From: Sphagnum magellanicum | Lineage: Eukaryota > Streptophyta > Sphagnopsida > Sphagnales > Sphagnaceae | DNA length: 64,000 nt | NCBI GenBank assembly: GCA_021904315.1 | Contig: CM038920.1 | Span: forward strand, 11,470,001-11,534,000 | Reading direction: 5' to 3' | Shown: one piece after another, positions 10,502-24,625 of the stretch | How positions within the stretch are numbered: position 1 is the stretch's first letter | Layout of the letters: every line of letters begins with the position of its first letter | Translations under genes and position numbers: made by a program | Notes under the pieces: generated by a model | Told to the model about the DNA's origin: nothing | Seen by the model: only the letters and a program-made list of their open reading frames with translations | The model's database searches: none

Positions 10502-13500
10502 AATGGAAATGTGTTTTTAGGACATGAGAGTATAATGATCAATAATATGTCATAAATTCCACTCCATTGTTATATTATATTTTACTTGTGTAAAGTTTCA
10601 ATTTTCATTTCTATCAAGATAATCATTAGAAGATGAGGTTTTAATGATTTCATAAATATCATCTACACTCTTTTAAAGTTAATGGAATCGTTTGAAAAAT
10701 TGACATTGTAAAGAAACTCTTATATTTCAAGGTGGATGGTGTTAATGTCTTCCAACGGGTTTAAATAAATCATTGAATCCAAACTAACAATAGCCCCAAC
10801 TTAAAAGGTATCCAATATATGGTTCACATAACTAAGTTCTTGATTTAGACCTTGTTCCTAATTCTTGTTCCTAATTCTTGTTGTGAGTCATGGTATAAAC
10901 AAGTTTCTAAAATGAAATATGGGCTTTAATATTTTATCTACATCACAAATATACACATGGCTCTTTAAATTCAAGTTATGACACCTCCCCCTTTTCACCC
11001 TTTTGTTAAATGTGTGTTCACCAAATACAATACTCTTTTGATGAAAGTAGTTGAGGATTCTATGGCCATAACAATTGGTCAAACCAATTTTGAGTTTTTG
11101 TGTGATGTGAACTTGATCATTTTTTTCATGCATGTTACTTTGCTTGAAACAAATCATGCAATCATTAATTTTTCCCATAAGAGAATTAATTCAAAATATG
11201 ACTATGTAATATGTCAAATGTATTTATATTCCTTCCATTCAATTTTAAAATATAACAATGCCTTCAAAGATAATTTTGCAAAGTTGTGAACATGGCATTG
11301 TAACCTATAATCAATATCTTCCTTTGATTATATTTCCATCATCTTACAAACAAGCATTTAACTTTTTCATTGTGTTGCACACGCATTTTGGCCCATATCT
11401 TCACACCTTACTATAAAAAAGGTGGTTTAAGTTTGAAAAGAAGTTTGTTGGACATAATGGGCATTTAAAAGTTTTATAGTCAAGTTAAATTTCCTAACTT
11501 TTTTGTTTCGCATTTGGTTTGCTTTAATTCTAAAAGTCTATTCATTTTGACCTTTTTTTTACTTTCTTTGTGGTTGGGGTTTGTTGGAATTCATAATGTA
11601 TTTTGCCAAGTTCCTTGCAACACAATCAATGGATGCAATGAAAGAAATGTGTCCTTAATATTGGTTATAAGTTGATATTATCTTTGATCAATACTTGATA
11701 ATGATTAAGGAACACTATGGTTATCTACAAGATTACCAAAACTACAACCCAAGTGTTGGGTTGAATCAAAGATATATGGACCTTTTCAACTTTAACATTT
11801 ATCAAATCTAAATTATGGAATTGGTTTTATGAACATTTGCTAATTAAGATGGGGATGTACTCTCAAGCATTGTTTATTTCAACAATTTCCCATAAACATA
11901 TGTGACAATCAGGAAAAAAAGTTGAAAAGTGAATTGTCATAGGCTTGGTTTCTTCTTCCTTTTATTCATTACAATTTAATAACATCACAATATTATGTGT
12001 ATGTTATTAGTAATCACACAAGATCATTCATATTGTGATATATGGAGCAAAATCATTCCAATTATGACATGCCTTAATGATGACAAATTATTATTTATGT
12101 TTGGATTGTGTTCAAGCATTGTGTGAACTATTTTTAAAATTTGTTTTATGCTTATAATTATAGCAACTTGCAAGTTAGCAATAGAAATTTGGCCATTCTT
12201 TTTCATTCAACTTTTGCTTCTTTTTTTTTCTTATGCACTCTAATTATAATGCATGGTCAAAGATTTAGGGGCATGCTTGGATTTGAATGAATTTTTGTTG
12301 TTTCCTTATTATATTTTTGTTTGATCTTTGTTATTTTGTTGATAATTACTTGTCTAATAGGCAATGTTTTCTTGCAATCCATTTGTTTCAACTTTGACTC
12401 ATTTGATTCCTTCCTATTTAATTCAACTTTGAATATTCACTATGAGAAAATCAAGGTTTCACAATTGGGCTTGCAATTGAGATTTTGACTTACAATGAAC
12501 ATTTACAACTCGTGGTATTTATACAATTGTGAGTTCTATTAAACAAGTTGTAACAGACATGTATATGATCCATATATGCAACAACTAACATGCAACTTGG
12601 TGTATCTCAATTGCAACTAGTTGTCCACATTAATTCCCCCAACAAATTCTTACAAACACTAAAATGTTTCAATGGCATTTCATAATCTATTAATGGATGA
12701 AATATGTTCAAATCTTTTGAATTTACTTACAACTATTTTACAACTAGCTCTCAACAAAAAACCTAAATATTTTTCATTCGTCCATTGACAAATGGATGAA
12801 TAAATGAAATATATATGTCCTTTGCAACTAACTTACAATTCAAGGCAATGTGAAAATAAAAATAATTAAACGACTAATTAACAATTATGTTAGAACTTAT
12901 ACCAATGTATGTCGATACTAACATGCAATGTGTAATGTTCCACTATTGGCATCAATATTCAACTTCCAAACAATGCATTATTAAAAACTATTGTTTTGTA
13001 ATCAATGGATTTTTCCAATGGTCCTATGTTGGAACTTGAGCTTAATTAATGTAATCTTTAAAAAAATTGCAACTAATCAAATTTTTAATAGAATTATCTT
13101 TTAATTAATATCCATTTACAAATCGAGTTTTTGTTTGCCTTTTAGAATTGACAATAATAATTTTGCTCTATGAAACACCTTACATAAATCCATTGCACAA
13201 ATAACAAATAACATCTTGTTTGCAATAATGTAATTGTATGTATTAATATTCAATGTTGAAAAATGTAATACTCATACATGAACATTTTTGGTGATCCATG
13301 GTCTTTTCCAATAATATGTAATTTATTTACATCTATAATATTATTTATTAAAAGATGTCAAGACTATTACTATCCAATATCCTATTCAATATCTATGGTT
13401 ATATACAATGTTAAAATATCCACTTTAGCTTTATTCATAAATTGGGGTAAATTTTGATTACTACCAAACATAGAATGATGTTAACACCCCCAATCATATA

Positions 13501-16197
13501 TGGTATCATATAGATGGTGCAACTCATTTGTAAGTCACATATAACTAGATGCAATTGTTTGTCCATGTGACTATAAATATCTAACCAACAACATGCATAT
13601 AATCTACAACTATAATGTAATTAATGAATAATATGCATGATACAATGTTAGACATATAAATGTAAACTTACATTCACTTTCATAATTTTAGCATAAAATT
13701 TTATTAAGTTTGGATGCCTCCAAGGACCTACACCATCAAAGTTCATATCAATAATTCATAAGAACCAACATCAACCTAACAACATAATAACTTTATATAT
13801 AAGATTAATGAATGATATTTCAAATGTTCAAAATAACATGGGTGTAAAAGTTGAATATTATTATTTATTACTATAAAAAAACTTGAAACTTTGATATTTC
13901 CATGGTTTAAATCATCAAAAAACTAACAAAATTTTCCCAAACAAAGAAATGAATAACAACAAATCAAATGTTTTCACAAAACATGTTATCAAATGAAAAC
14001 TTCTTTTTTCTAATTTTTTGAATGTTTAAAGCTTATAGTAATAAAAAGAAAAAAAGAAAAATGATGTTATACATAATGTGTTTCATAGTTGTTTCACAAA
14101 ATATTAACAAGTTTTTAATTAAAAAGAACAAGTATCTTTTTATTCATCTTTTATATTGTTTGACAATAAGCAAAATGTATAAAAATCATAGATGTAAGTT
14201 TTAAGATTTGTTAATAGCTACAACCATGTGTCACATGACTTCACGTATCTTGCATAAATTTCAATTTTTTGCAAAAAGTTATAACTTAATTGTACACCAA
14301 TTGCAAAATATTATAGATATTTTATTTGTTGTGGTTGTTTTACAAAGTTTTTATCCAACATTTGTTGCCCCACATGTTTAATAAATCCATCCCTCACTTC
14401 ATTATCAATATGTGGACATTATGTAATCACATGTTTTCTAATTCTATAAAAAACAAAGATTATGAAGAAACTTGAACCAACCTAGTTGAATCCACATAAT
14501 TATAACTTTTACATCTTGGATTCTTTTTTTTCCTTCAATTCCTTTGCTTTTGTGGTTTGCTTGAAATGGTAATGCTTCCTCTAGTATATTTACATGTGCA
14601 TCATCATACATAAATGTTTTTGGATAATTCACATTTGTTCACTCTAGAATGTTGGGATCATAGTTATTTACCATGTCCCAATTTTCTATTGGCTCAATGA
14701 TGCTAACTAGTACACAAATGGTAAATTTGTGTACTTGTTGTAATCACTCTTTTGACTATTCATAGATTGTAAACTTGAAGAAATTGTAATGTCCACCATT
14801 AGCAATTCATCCCTTGGGTTTTTCTTTTTTTCATGTTCTTGAACAATAAATAAGCTCGAAAAACAAGGGTAACCCCTTCTTTTGGGTAAACATTAGGTCA
14901 TATCCCTCTCACTAAATCACCTTTTATAACCATGGTGTTTATGCAAACCCCTAATCCACATTTCTTTTTTTGCTCTGACTCCAACTAAAGACATCCGATG
15001 TCCTATAAATCATTGTTTTGTTCACAAACTTCTTGGTTCCAAAACTATACCCCTGTTTGGTGTTTCATACACTTATTGTTTTGCATTTCAATTTTCTTTA
15101 AAATCTAAACTCATGTTTTAGCACTAACTTCTTGATCCATTTATCTATATCAATTTCAAGTCACCATTTGATTTATATTGTTTTATTAATATTCAATTTC
15201 CTTTGACTTTTTGTATATTTCTGATTTAAGTCCTTATAGCCTTCATCGCTTAAACTTACATTTTCTACTTCCAAAAAACTTAAAAATCAAGATTTACAAA
15301 AACAATATTTCCTCTTCTAGATTATGACATCTGTAGAAAGCAACAATCACAATAAATCCAAACTTCTCATAGTATTTTTTTGGTTTTTTATTTTAGAAAA
15401 AAAAATTTGTCCCCAAGATGGTCGCCAAATGGTAGATGCAAAAAACTATTAAAACTTGTTCTTTACCTACTAATCAAAAATACAATATTTACTTTCAATA
15501 ATACTTACAACACATGCAATTTGTTGTTTTAACTTTTTTGGGTTCATCTGTAAATCATATTCACACATTTTCCCATTTCAATTATTGTTCCATTCTTTTC
15601 CAAATTTTGAAATACTTTAATAAACAAAATTTGTGATCAAAGTTTAATTCTTCCTTTAGAAAACACAATAACTTCAAATTATGTTCGATGTTTCCTCAAT
15701 AATATTTTATTGTTATCTTTATACTCATAATTGAATACCTCAAACATCTATAATAAAAAATGTAAGAATAAAAAATGAAAAACAAGAAAATTTGTGATTC
15801 ATAGCCCAACATAACTCTAAGCTACATATTGTGTCTTTATTCTACTCTCTAACAACTCTTTAAGATTGTCTTTGTGTAAAAAATAATAATTCCCAACATC
15901 CATCAAAATCCAAAACTACATTCTAAATCTTTTCCTTCTAAAAGTAATTTGAAAATCAAATTGATCAATGGTTTTAATCTTGTCCAACTAATCAAATGTT
16001 TTCATCCTGCCTTGTTAAATATCTATGATTCACTTGGTAACAAACATTGTGCAAAATAATGAAACATGAAGAATGAAAACACCAAGATAAATAATGTGTT
16101 GAGAAATGTATAACTTCAAAATATACACACATAGAAATTATGGTACAAGAAAAAAACATTTTACTATCAACACAAATGACGACGAACCTGATCTTCC

Positions 16198-16530
16198 CAA
16201 TTGATAGGGTTATTGACACATAACACAAAAACAAATGACGATGAAAAAACACACAGTACTAGAAGGTTAAAAGAAAAACAAGTTGATCTTATAAGTGATG
16301 CACAAATCTTATGTATAAACAAATCCATTGTGGCATTAGAAACACACAAAACAAGAAAACAACACTTGGAAAAAATAAGCAATAGAGTAAACGACACATT
16401 AAAAAAAAAACCTATAACAAAAGTAGATGAAGCAAGCAATTCTTGTGTTGCCTTGTAAAAACAAAAGAAGCACAAAAGTGACAACACTTTTAATGTCGAA
16501 AAAGTAAAAAGAGATGTTGCCAATTGATAG
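16198..16530. repeat. Dispersed ~320-bp repeat, copy A
   Basis: Begins with CAATTGATAGG and runs to a second CAATTGATAGG at 16521, a unit of 323 bp. It shares the order CAATTGATAGG, ACAAATGAC, GAAAAA, a GTTGATCTT-like block, AAACAACAC, a GTGTTGCCTTG-like block and AAAGTGACAAC with the copies at 18.4-19.0 kb. Reverse-strand ORFs across it are Phe/Leu/Cys-rich low complexity, not genes. Confidence 0.65.
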
Positions 16531-18429
16531 GGCTATTGATGTAGAATGAAAGTAAGCGAGAATGAAAAAATTACCCATGTTGGGTGGTTTTTTTGGGAAG
16601 TGCAAGGTTCAAGTCTTAAAATAGGTTTAAAGAACTCCGTTAGTTCTTTTTTTAAAAATTAATCTTGAAAAATCTTGGGCAAGATTTCAAATTTTTTGAA
16701 AAAAACATTTTAGCTGATTTTTTAAGTGCTAGTTTTTACACATTTCATACCAACTAGTTTTCAAAGGTGGTTTGCACGTACCAACTAATAAAGTTCAATT
16801 TTTTAAACTTGAAATTATTGTTTTTGAAATATTAAAAAATTGAATAAAGATTAAAATAATAGTTAATAGAAGTCCAATTATTTTCAAATTGAAATTTTTA
16901 TTCAAAAAAACTAAAAATAATGAAAATAATGAAGAATGATTTTCTTCCTTCAAAATTTTATATATCCACAATGTCATCTTTTTCAAATGAACTTTCAAAT
17001 TTTTCTAATTCTTTCTATAAATCTAAATAAATTTCAATAAATTTCAACAAATTGAAGGGTGGCTTACAATTAACTGTATGATCATTTGGACAATTTTTAT
17101 TCACAAAATTCAATCTCTCTAGACTATTTGATTATAAACAACATCTCCTTAATTTTGTGAATATACCCATTAAAAAAAATCCTTTTAGTTTCAATTTGAA
17201 AATAAAGGATACATTTCATGATTCAAGGACTTTTGCCTTCAACATCTTTCCCATCATCAACATAATGAAAATACCAACATAATGCATTTATATTATGATC
17301 TCTTCACATTTTGTTTTGAACATGCAATTTTTTCAATTTTTTTTCCATTTTTTTTTTTTACATATCTTTCTCTTCTACTATTTTTAATTTGAAGACTTCC
17401 TTTCACAACTTTTTCCTTGGTTATGCCGTTGAGATATATTTCATGTTCATTTTCAATTATGATTACATTTTCATTTTCACTTGAGCTTTTTCACAAGAAA
17501 AATACTCAACAAGATGGAGAAATTAAAATATATATGTTTTGCCAAATGTGGCATTTTTAAAAGTTCAAATTATCTATGTTATATGAAAATGAAATCCTGA
17601 AAATTACAAGCATTTACATTGACAAATAATCCACATTTCTTTTCCTTTCTTCATCCTTCAAGTATGTATTGTTGCAAAAATCATTGTGAAAATGTAGGAG
17701 GAGCAAAATGCTTGAAAAGTAAAGTTTGCACATAACAAACAATGACATGATTGATTGAAAAAAAAAGGAACATAACAAAAGAAAAAAATGATTAAAAAAA
17801 GAAAAGGGAAAAAAACACTACAAAATTAAAAAACAAAGGAAAAAAAAGAAAAAAAAGAAAAAGAAAAAACACAAAGAATCATGATGAAAGAAAAAAAAAA
17901 ACCATATTTGTTGGTTGTGATTGGAGAATTTTGTTGTAAGTGAAAGGAGTTCCTCCTATGCCCACAACAAAAGTTCTTCTTAGACCTACAACAAAGATCT
18001 CTTCTTAGACTTGCACAAAACAAGTTAAGGGGGAAGGTATTGATTTAAAGATGTGAACAACAATGCAACAATACAACAATTCGTAATACCCAATGACAAG
18101 AAAATGTTAAATGATAGTTTATATAAAGGAAGGTGTCATGAAGAAAAACATTTTACTTTCACAATAGGTTTGAAGCTTGCGACGTTACTTCTTCGTCAAA
18201 TCTTAATTCAAACTTTCAACCCTAACTACTACCCCTAGTCTTGTTATTATTAAATATATAATACCTTAATATAGTATTTAAAAAAAAACCAATGTTCAAG
18301 TTATTGGTTTTCAATCCAATGAAAACTTGCAAGCATGTTTTTTTACAATAGGTGATATTTTGAAATATTAAAGGTGAAAACCATTTTGATTTTCACCTTT
18401 TTTTTGATACCCACCTAATATTGAAAAAT
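16531..18429. other. AT-rich gene-free stretch
   Basis: No exon-like or repeat-domain sequence recognised. Short A/T runs dominate. Near 17944-18020 there is a short degenerate direct repeat of a purine/pyrimidine-biased TTCTTCTTAGAC motif. Confidence 0.6.
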
Positions 18430-19000
18430 ACATGTTGCTAGGAAATTTAAAAAAAAAAAAAAAGTTATGTTGCAAGCAATGCATGAATTTTGCAAACAAA
18501 GAAACAAGTTGTTCTACAACAACCAAAAAAAAGAAGACTTGCACAACAAGACAAAAACAACACAAATTAAAAAAACGCATAACAAAAGCAAATGAAATAG
18601 ATTCAATGCTTGTGTCACCTAACAAAAACAAAAGAAACACAAAAGTGATGACATTTGCAATGTCAAATAAACGAAAAAAAGAAAAGGATGTCATCAATTG
18701 ATAGGCTTGTCAACACAAAACAAATGACAAAGAAAAAATCATATGCAATGAGAAGGTGAGAACAAAAACAAATTGATCTTGCTAACAACATGTGGATCTC
18801 ACAAACAAAAAAAACCATCTTATGATGTTAGAAGCATGCAATGCAACATAAATAACATTTACAAAACACAAACAACAACGAAAACAACACATTAAAAAAA
18901 CACCATAAAATGAAACACATAATAAATGAAATAAATGATGCTTATGTCACCTTGCACCCAAAAATAAAATAAAAAATAAAATAAAATTATAAGCAATGGC
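18430..19000. repeat. Dispersed ~320-bp repeat, copies B and C in tandem
   Basis: Copy B (about 18430-18694, lacking its 5' end) and copy C (18695 to about 18999, 305 bp) lie head to tail. Both carry the CAATTGATAGG junction and the internal blocks of copy A. A degenerate CAATTGG at 19000 may begin a further copy. Confidence 0.6.
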
Positions 19001-20113
19001 AATTGGTTCATTGACATGCAAAGAGAGAAACAAACAAAGCAACGGTCGTGACAAAGAAACTTTCAAGTAACAACAATGAAAATTAACAAAAAGAATGTAA
19101 AAAAAAACATGAAAATAAATTAGGAAAAAATATTAACAATGAAGACCAAGATGCTGGCCTTGGTAGGTCTTGGGTTCAAACCTTGATAGTGAAGGCCTGG
19201 TGTTGAAGCCCACTAATAGTGAAAATTTAGATTTTATTAAAATTTTGGCTGGCGTAAATGACAAACTTTCATCCAACTATCTTAACATTATGTCCATCCA
19301 AAATGCTAATGTGATTCATCCATTTTATACTCGCTACCAGCTTGATTATGTCAATTTACTAATGGCACAGAAATTCTACTATTTAATTGAATTTCTGAAA
19401 AAAAATTTAAAAAAAAAATTCAATTGCACAATACTACTCCAAATAAGCAGATTACACAAATAATATGCTGCCTTTTCTGAAGTTTAATTTGTATAAAGAA
19501 ATGGCAAAATCGGCTTATAAAGCGGTATGGGTAAAAAAAGGTTGTTCCTTTCTTTGAAACTTCTTGCCAGAGTAAGTTACCATACCTGTATTCACAGTAA
19601 AACGTTCAGGGTAAAAACCACTACGCTCCCGTAGTGAATCAAGGATTAATTAACTTTGACATCATCCTTCAAGGTGGAACGATGTCATCCATGAAGTCGT
19701 GAGTAGATGCATTGTAATCTGCAGTGGTCATAACGGTCGGCAGTTTATCATCCGCTGAGCCGTCAATGGGTATCCGTGGATATACCCACCTCCGAACAAT
19801 TTACAGACGAAGGCGTTTGAAATAGATGAATGAGATGATACCATCCAACGAGTGTTGCCGTTTTTGCATCTGGAGGATGGATGAGAAAACTGGGCTGGTT
19901 AAATAGACTCGGTGAGGTACGCCAATTTCCATCTCTCTCAATTTCTTTCAATTCCTCGCTCCCACCTTTCGCCACCTCTCCTTTGTAGTTTCGCCGATCG
20001 TTTAATCGTGTTTCCTTCCTTTTTCTGTAGTTTCGCCACTCCAGGAGGTTTCGCCACCACCCGTGTCGCCTGCCCGTTGCGAGCTTGCTTCGGGAAGCGA
20101 GGGTTTGCGAGCG
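19001..20113. promoter_or_regulatory. Upstream region and 5' UTR of SKIP31-like gene
   Basis: AT-rich until about 19500, then rising to gene-like composition. A TTAAATA box near 19898-19904 followed by a pyrimidine-rich stretch (19920-20030) is a plausible core promoter and leader, about 200 bp ahead of the ATG. This is inference from composition only. Confidence 0.35.
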
Positions 20114-23100
20114 ATGGCGATGGAGTTTCTTCCTTCCGTCTTTGTGCCCCCTCCACTCTCCGGCTGTCGGAATGGCCTCAAAGAAGAAGAAGAAGGGGAA
20201 GAAGACGGAGAGAACGAGGTCTTATTCGCCGAGTTTCTCGAATCCGAAGTCCTTGGCCATGATGCTGAAGTTCCTGCTCTTCCTGAGGTATGTTTTTCAC
20301 GGTCTTCTTTCCCTCTCTGTGTCTGTCTTTCTCCTATTTTCATTTTTTTTCTTGATTTTCCCCCCGTGGATCACTCTGTTGAGATGATGGTAAGTGCGAG
20401 TCACGAAGCTTTCCCTGTTTCTCTTAGAAGATCCTTCGAATTTTTTTTTCCTCTCCTGTCTATGTTTTCACATGTGTATTGCGGACGGCAGTTCTCTAGT
20501 CTGCGCCGAGGGGGTGGAATAAACAACAAACCCTTGCCTCGGTTCGGATTCACGACCATAGCACTCTCTCTTCCCTCTTATTATTTTGTTTGAGGGCAGT
20601 TCCTTGTGGAGGACTTATTCGTCTCTTTTCTGGCAAGTTTGTAAGTGCTCTTGTTTCCTCAAAACAGATCCACCTTTCAGCCCCTGTTGCTGGAGATCTG
20701 TCTTCCTTATAAGTAATTTAAGTAGTGTGGATTATATGTAAAGATACAAGCTGTAGTAATACACAAACATAGATGTATAGCAAGTGGAACCGTTAGTGTT
20801 CTTCAAGCTCCCAGTTGTTTGTACGATGCCATCTCCAAATGGAACTGATGGTAGTGTGTGAGATGCGGTCTCCTCTCTGTATGAAGCTTCAGAGGGACAC
20901 ATAAGATGGACTATGAGAATCTTGGTTGTGAGTCTTTTGGTTTCTTAGTCTTCTGTAGCCATGCCTTCCAGAGTCCACACATAGTAAAAGATCTTTATAT
21001 CTGTAATGTTTGTGGATTTCTGACTAAGATTATACCAAGGTTGCTGCTCATGCAACGGCAGGCCACTATGGAAGAGTATAACATGTTAGGGCCCTGGATC
21101 TGTCATGTCTATACTCAAATTATGAAATAAAACATCAAAGGAAATCAGGCATGGAGTCACAGGTGTGGGCCAACTTGCTATGTCTTGATGGAAAATGCAT
21201 GTGGGTCATGCATGTTTTGCTTGCTGTCTTTCATGCCTCTTTGATGCAGGACATGTGATATCCATGTTGCAATATCATTCCTTGTCAGGAAGTCTCTCAA
21301 GGAAAGTGCTTTGTCCCATAAGATGTGGCTTTTCTGTTATGAGTTCTTGAGAAGTCAAGTTTTCATGTCCTAAAGGTTTGTAAAGGTCTGCAAGCTTACG
21401 ACAAATGTTTACCTGCAGCTTAATCAGGTCTTGGGTTAGCAATAGATTATGTAAATGGGATGAACTCGCTCTAGAGAATGATGTATCACCTCTGGGAAGT
21501 GTCTCCTGTTAATAACCGGAGCATTCACCTCCTGCTGTCTGCAGTTTTTCAAACATTTCTTTTTCTTTGAGTATGTTTGATATACATATATTTATATATG
21601 TGGGAAAGCTTCAATCCTTTGACCACCACTAAACATGGTGCTGGATGCCAGAACTGGCCCCCATGCAGCCTCCATCAACTGTGGTTCCTGCAAGCCCCTC
21701 AAATGCTCACTCCTGGAGCCTGTGCAACCCCACAATCGGGGTGCCACTGGTACTTCTTCTCTGTACCTCCTGGTAGAGTGGTGGGTGGTGCATCTTTGTA
21801 TGAGCAATTAGCTCAATAGTGGGTCATTGTGTGCTGAAAAGGGCTATTGATAGCTCCTCTAGTCACACTGGTGGCTTGATGTGGTCTGTCCTGTTTCTCT
21901 TCCATGTGAGTTTTAACAAACCTTCCTGGATGGTTTGTATATGTGCCTTTTCTTGCAGATAACCCAAGGAGAATTGGATTCTGACCTCACCATCAATACA
22001 GGCAACTTTGGCAGAGTTCCTCCAGAGCTGTTCCAGAACATTCTTCGATTCCTTTCTTCTGAGGTCTGTTGCCATTGTTACTGGGTTCCTGTATCTTTTA
22101 TGGTTTGGGTCTATGTGTTGTGATTTATCTCTTCTCCTTCACATCAGAAAGTTCATAACTTTCATTGTCTTTGCAATTGTTTTTGCATATGTAGATGGAC
22201 TACTCTCATTCTGATTCACCCCACCCCACAGACTGTGAATCAATTTGTGAGTTGGTCAACAAACTTGTTAGCTATATCCCACATCTTTTACTCACACATG
22301 GTGATTGATCAAATTAGGAGAAGCAGTAGGTAATTATTGTGGGTAATCTGTTGGATAACCCTGTACTCAGCAAAGAGTGGTTATTAGCAGGAAGAGTCTA
22401 TATTGTGTGTTGTACTACTGAAGCTAAATAAGCAGTGCTTCATGTAAATACATCAATGCAGCAACTGGCCTTTGACAGGTGCTGGCCATCTTCAGTGTGA
22501 CTTTTGAATGCCTGCTTGCTAGTTTTGCTGTGAGCATTGAGGGCAAAATGTGTATTGAGTTTGATTTGTAACTCTGCTGTTCTATGATATAAAATGGAGG
22601 TTCTTGGAATTGAATCCTCAGGACCTCTCAACGTGTACAAGTGTGTGCCGGTTTCTTCGGAAGGCTGCATCTGATGAGGGACTGTGGCGTAGGCTGTGAG
22701 TTTTTTTCCTTGTCAGCTCACTTTTGCATTAGCATTATTTTCTCTGTCAAATATGTCTGGTGCTAGTACAAGGCAGTTTTCCTGATGATTATTTCTAGTT
22801 GTTTCTGTTTGAGGGTCGTCAATTTTGCAAAATGCTTTCATCATAACTTCTTCTGTTGTTATTGATATTCCTTTATCATACTGCTGATATGTGGTCAGAG
22901 GAGCTACAGAGTAGCATCATTGTGTGCCCTATCAACCTGGCAATGTGTATATTAACCTTTCAATTTGAACCTTTGTTAAATGGCAGGTATTGCCTCCGGT
23001 GGGGCCGGCCACCAAGCTCTGATTGCCGTGGCAAATTACGGGGTTGTACATGGAAGAAGCTTTACTTTGAGGTAGTTTTGCACCAATGTCTTTTCTGCAT

Positions 23101-24625
23101 ACTTACTAGGCTATATTCAATCAGAAGAACCTTTGTTATATGCCAGGTATTACCTCCAGTGGGGTTGATTGCCTTTATCCAGTGGACTTGACAAAGCACT
23201 GTGCAAAACATTTGAGAGCTTATTTGTTTGGTAATGGAGTAAGAAGGTAATCTGGTGGCTGGTGTTTGGCTGAGCAGCGTGATGAGGCTGATATGGTGGA
23301 GTTTGTGAGGAACACACCAGTTGAATTCCGTGAATATTACGTCCAGATGCAGGCTGCCAAACGTAGCCAGGCTCCTCTTCCATCTCAGGTTAGTTCTGCA
23401 GTAGCAAGTCTGAATTAAACGGAGTGAAAAGTGAAGCATTGGTCTTGGTTGAACACAACATCTTTAGCATCTTTCTTCATCCTGTTTTGACTCTGAGAAT
23501 GTAAATTGGGTCTGGAATGTAGGTGCATGATGATCTCGTGGTGGTCGATTCATCAATGGCAGACCAAATAACAGCATGGCGACGCAGTCAGAAGTTAGCA
23601 GATGTATACCTTGGTGATCATTGGTGTTCTGGGAAAACCTGTTCCTATTATCAGATTGATGATGTATTCTTGTGTGAAAAGACTGGGCGAGCCCACAGTA
23701 AGTTTTCTTCTTTCTGATGTACTGATTATCTTTCCTTGCTGTTGAGATGACATGACTCTCCTACCATTTCCATTGGCAGGGCAGTGGTTAAGTCTAGTCT
23801 ACCTCCTAATCCTCCTGCTTGGTTATGGATGCAGTATGTGATGATTCATGTCGAGAGATTGTTTTGGATCCATCCAATGAGCTACTTGTGTGCACAGTAT
23901 CTGGGCGTTGCTTTGATCGCTGGCTCACACCTGCAGAGGAAGATGATGCTGAACCAGTAAGTAACTGCATCCCGGGTCCATTGGAAAACCCTAGATGAAG
24001 TATGACTTCATGCCATCTGTTGGCTTGACTGTGGTATCAAGGCAATTATGAACCTTTAGCATCAGCTATTTCATAACAATTAATGCTTGCAAATGTAATT
24101 CAGGGACAGCAACAAGCAGATGCGAATGCAGCAGCTGAGGAGGGAGAGCCATTCATGGGCTCTGGTAGACTTGGTATGTGTCAATGAGTAGGCCCAGTAC
24201 CTAGTGCAGCCTATCTGCAAATTCTAATCCTTGCAGTTGAAAACTGAGGCAAATGCTTGCTTTCTGGTGCCACGTTGAGTCACAGAGGAGCTTCAAGGAA
24301 TATTAAAAATATACACTGCAGGATATTGCAAGTGTAGTTGCAAGGTCTATACAAAGTCGTTTTACTTCATTTTGAATGTTTTTGAAAGTCTTTGATGATT
24401 ACTTTGATAATAAATGAATCATCACAGGGGTTTTGACCAATTTTGTGGGAATGCACAGGGCGAGCATATTTGCTGGGTTACAACTGTGCAGATGAACAGG
24501 AGCTTGACGAAGTTGTGAGGTATGATCTAGACATAAATTTGATCAGTTTCATAAGAATGTCAGACATGAGTGCATTTGTTTGGCTACTGAGATGATCATG
24601 TGCGGAATCTACTTACAGAGAATGA
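20114..24625 (+). CDS. SKIP31: F-box protein, SKIP31 family
   Basis: Substrate receptor of an SCF (SKP1-CUL1-F-box) ubiquitin ligase; the target is unknown. Exons: 20114-20287, 21959-22063, 22622-22695, 22987-23071, 23278-23388, 23523-23697, 23835-23956, 24104-24173, 24459-24519, and a tentative last exon 24619-24625 encoding the end of R, then E, then stop. Total is about 327 aa. The acidic N-terminus ([14 protein letters not shown]) precedes the F-box (about 76-122: [19 protein letters not shown], then [15 protein letters not shown]). Next come [20 protein letters not shown] and a Cys/His-rich block ([20 protein letters not shown], then CDDSCRE and VSGRCFDRW). [20 protein letters not shown] is near the end. 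All phases fit. The start is the ATG in GCGATGGCG; upstream frame has only a GTG. Known SKIP31 proteins end RFC, which I could not find, so the 3' end is uncertain. Confidence 0.9.
23128..23164 (+). repeat. Duplicated splice acceptor and start of exon 4 inside intron 4 of SKIP31
   Basis: These 37 nt match 22968-23004 (the acceptor region and first bases of exon 4) at 33 positions. The copy keeps the CAG|GTATT acceptor. If used it would encode YYLQWG and then TGA, so it would be a poison exon. It lies 160 bp downstream of the original. Confidence 0.85.

Larger units (their letters stand above)
8201..16197. other. AT-rich gene-free stretch
   Basis: About 8 kb of strongly AT-rich DNA. The longest ORFs are about 60-100 codons of low-complexity composition with no recognisable homology. 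Apart from the separately listed hairpins and a CA microsatellite I see no exon pattern, transposase or RNA gene. It is probably decayed repeats. Confidence 0.7.

Noticed and set aside
16167-16523. 118-codon minus-strand ORF rich in Phe, Leu and Cys
   Set aside because: It lies in the ~320-bp repeat; the composition follows from A-rich DNA on the other strand and no family is recognisable.
19150-19200. tRNA B-box-like GGGTTCAAACC, suggesting a SINE or tRNA
   Set aside because: The A-box-like stretch is only about 18 nt away and no cloverleaf or poly-A tail fits.
20063-20113. Upstream GTG extension of SKIP31
   Set aside because: There is no ATG, and a good ATG context occurs at 20114.
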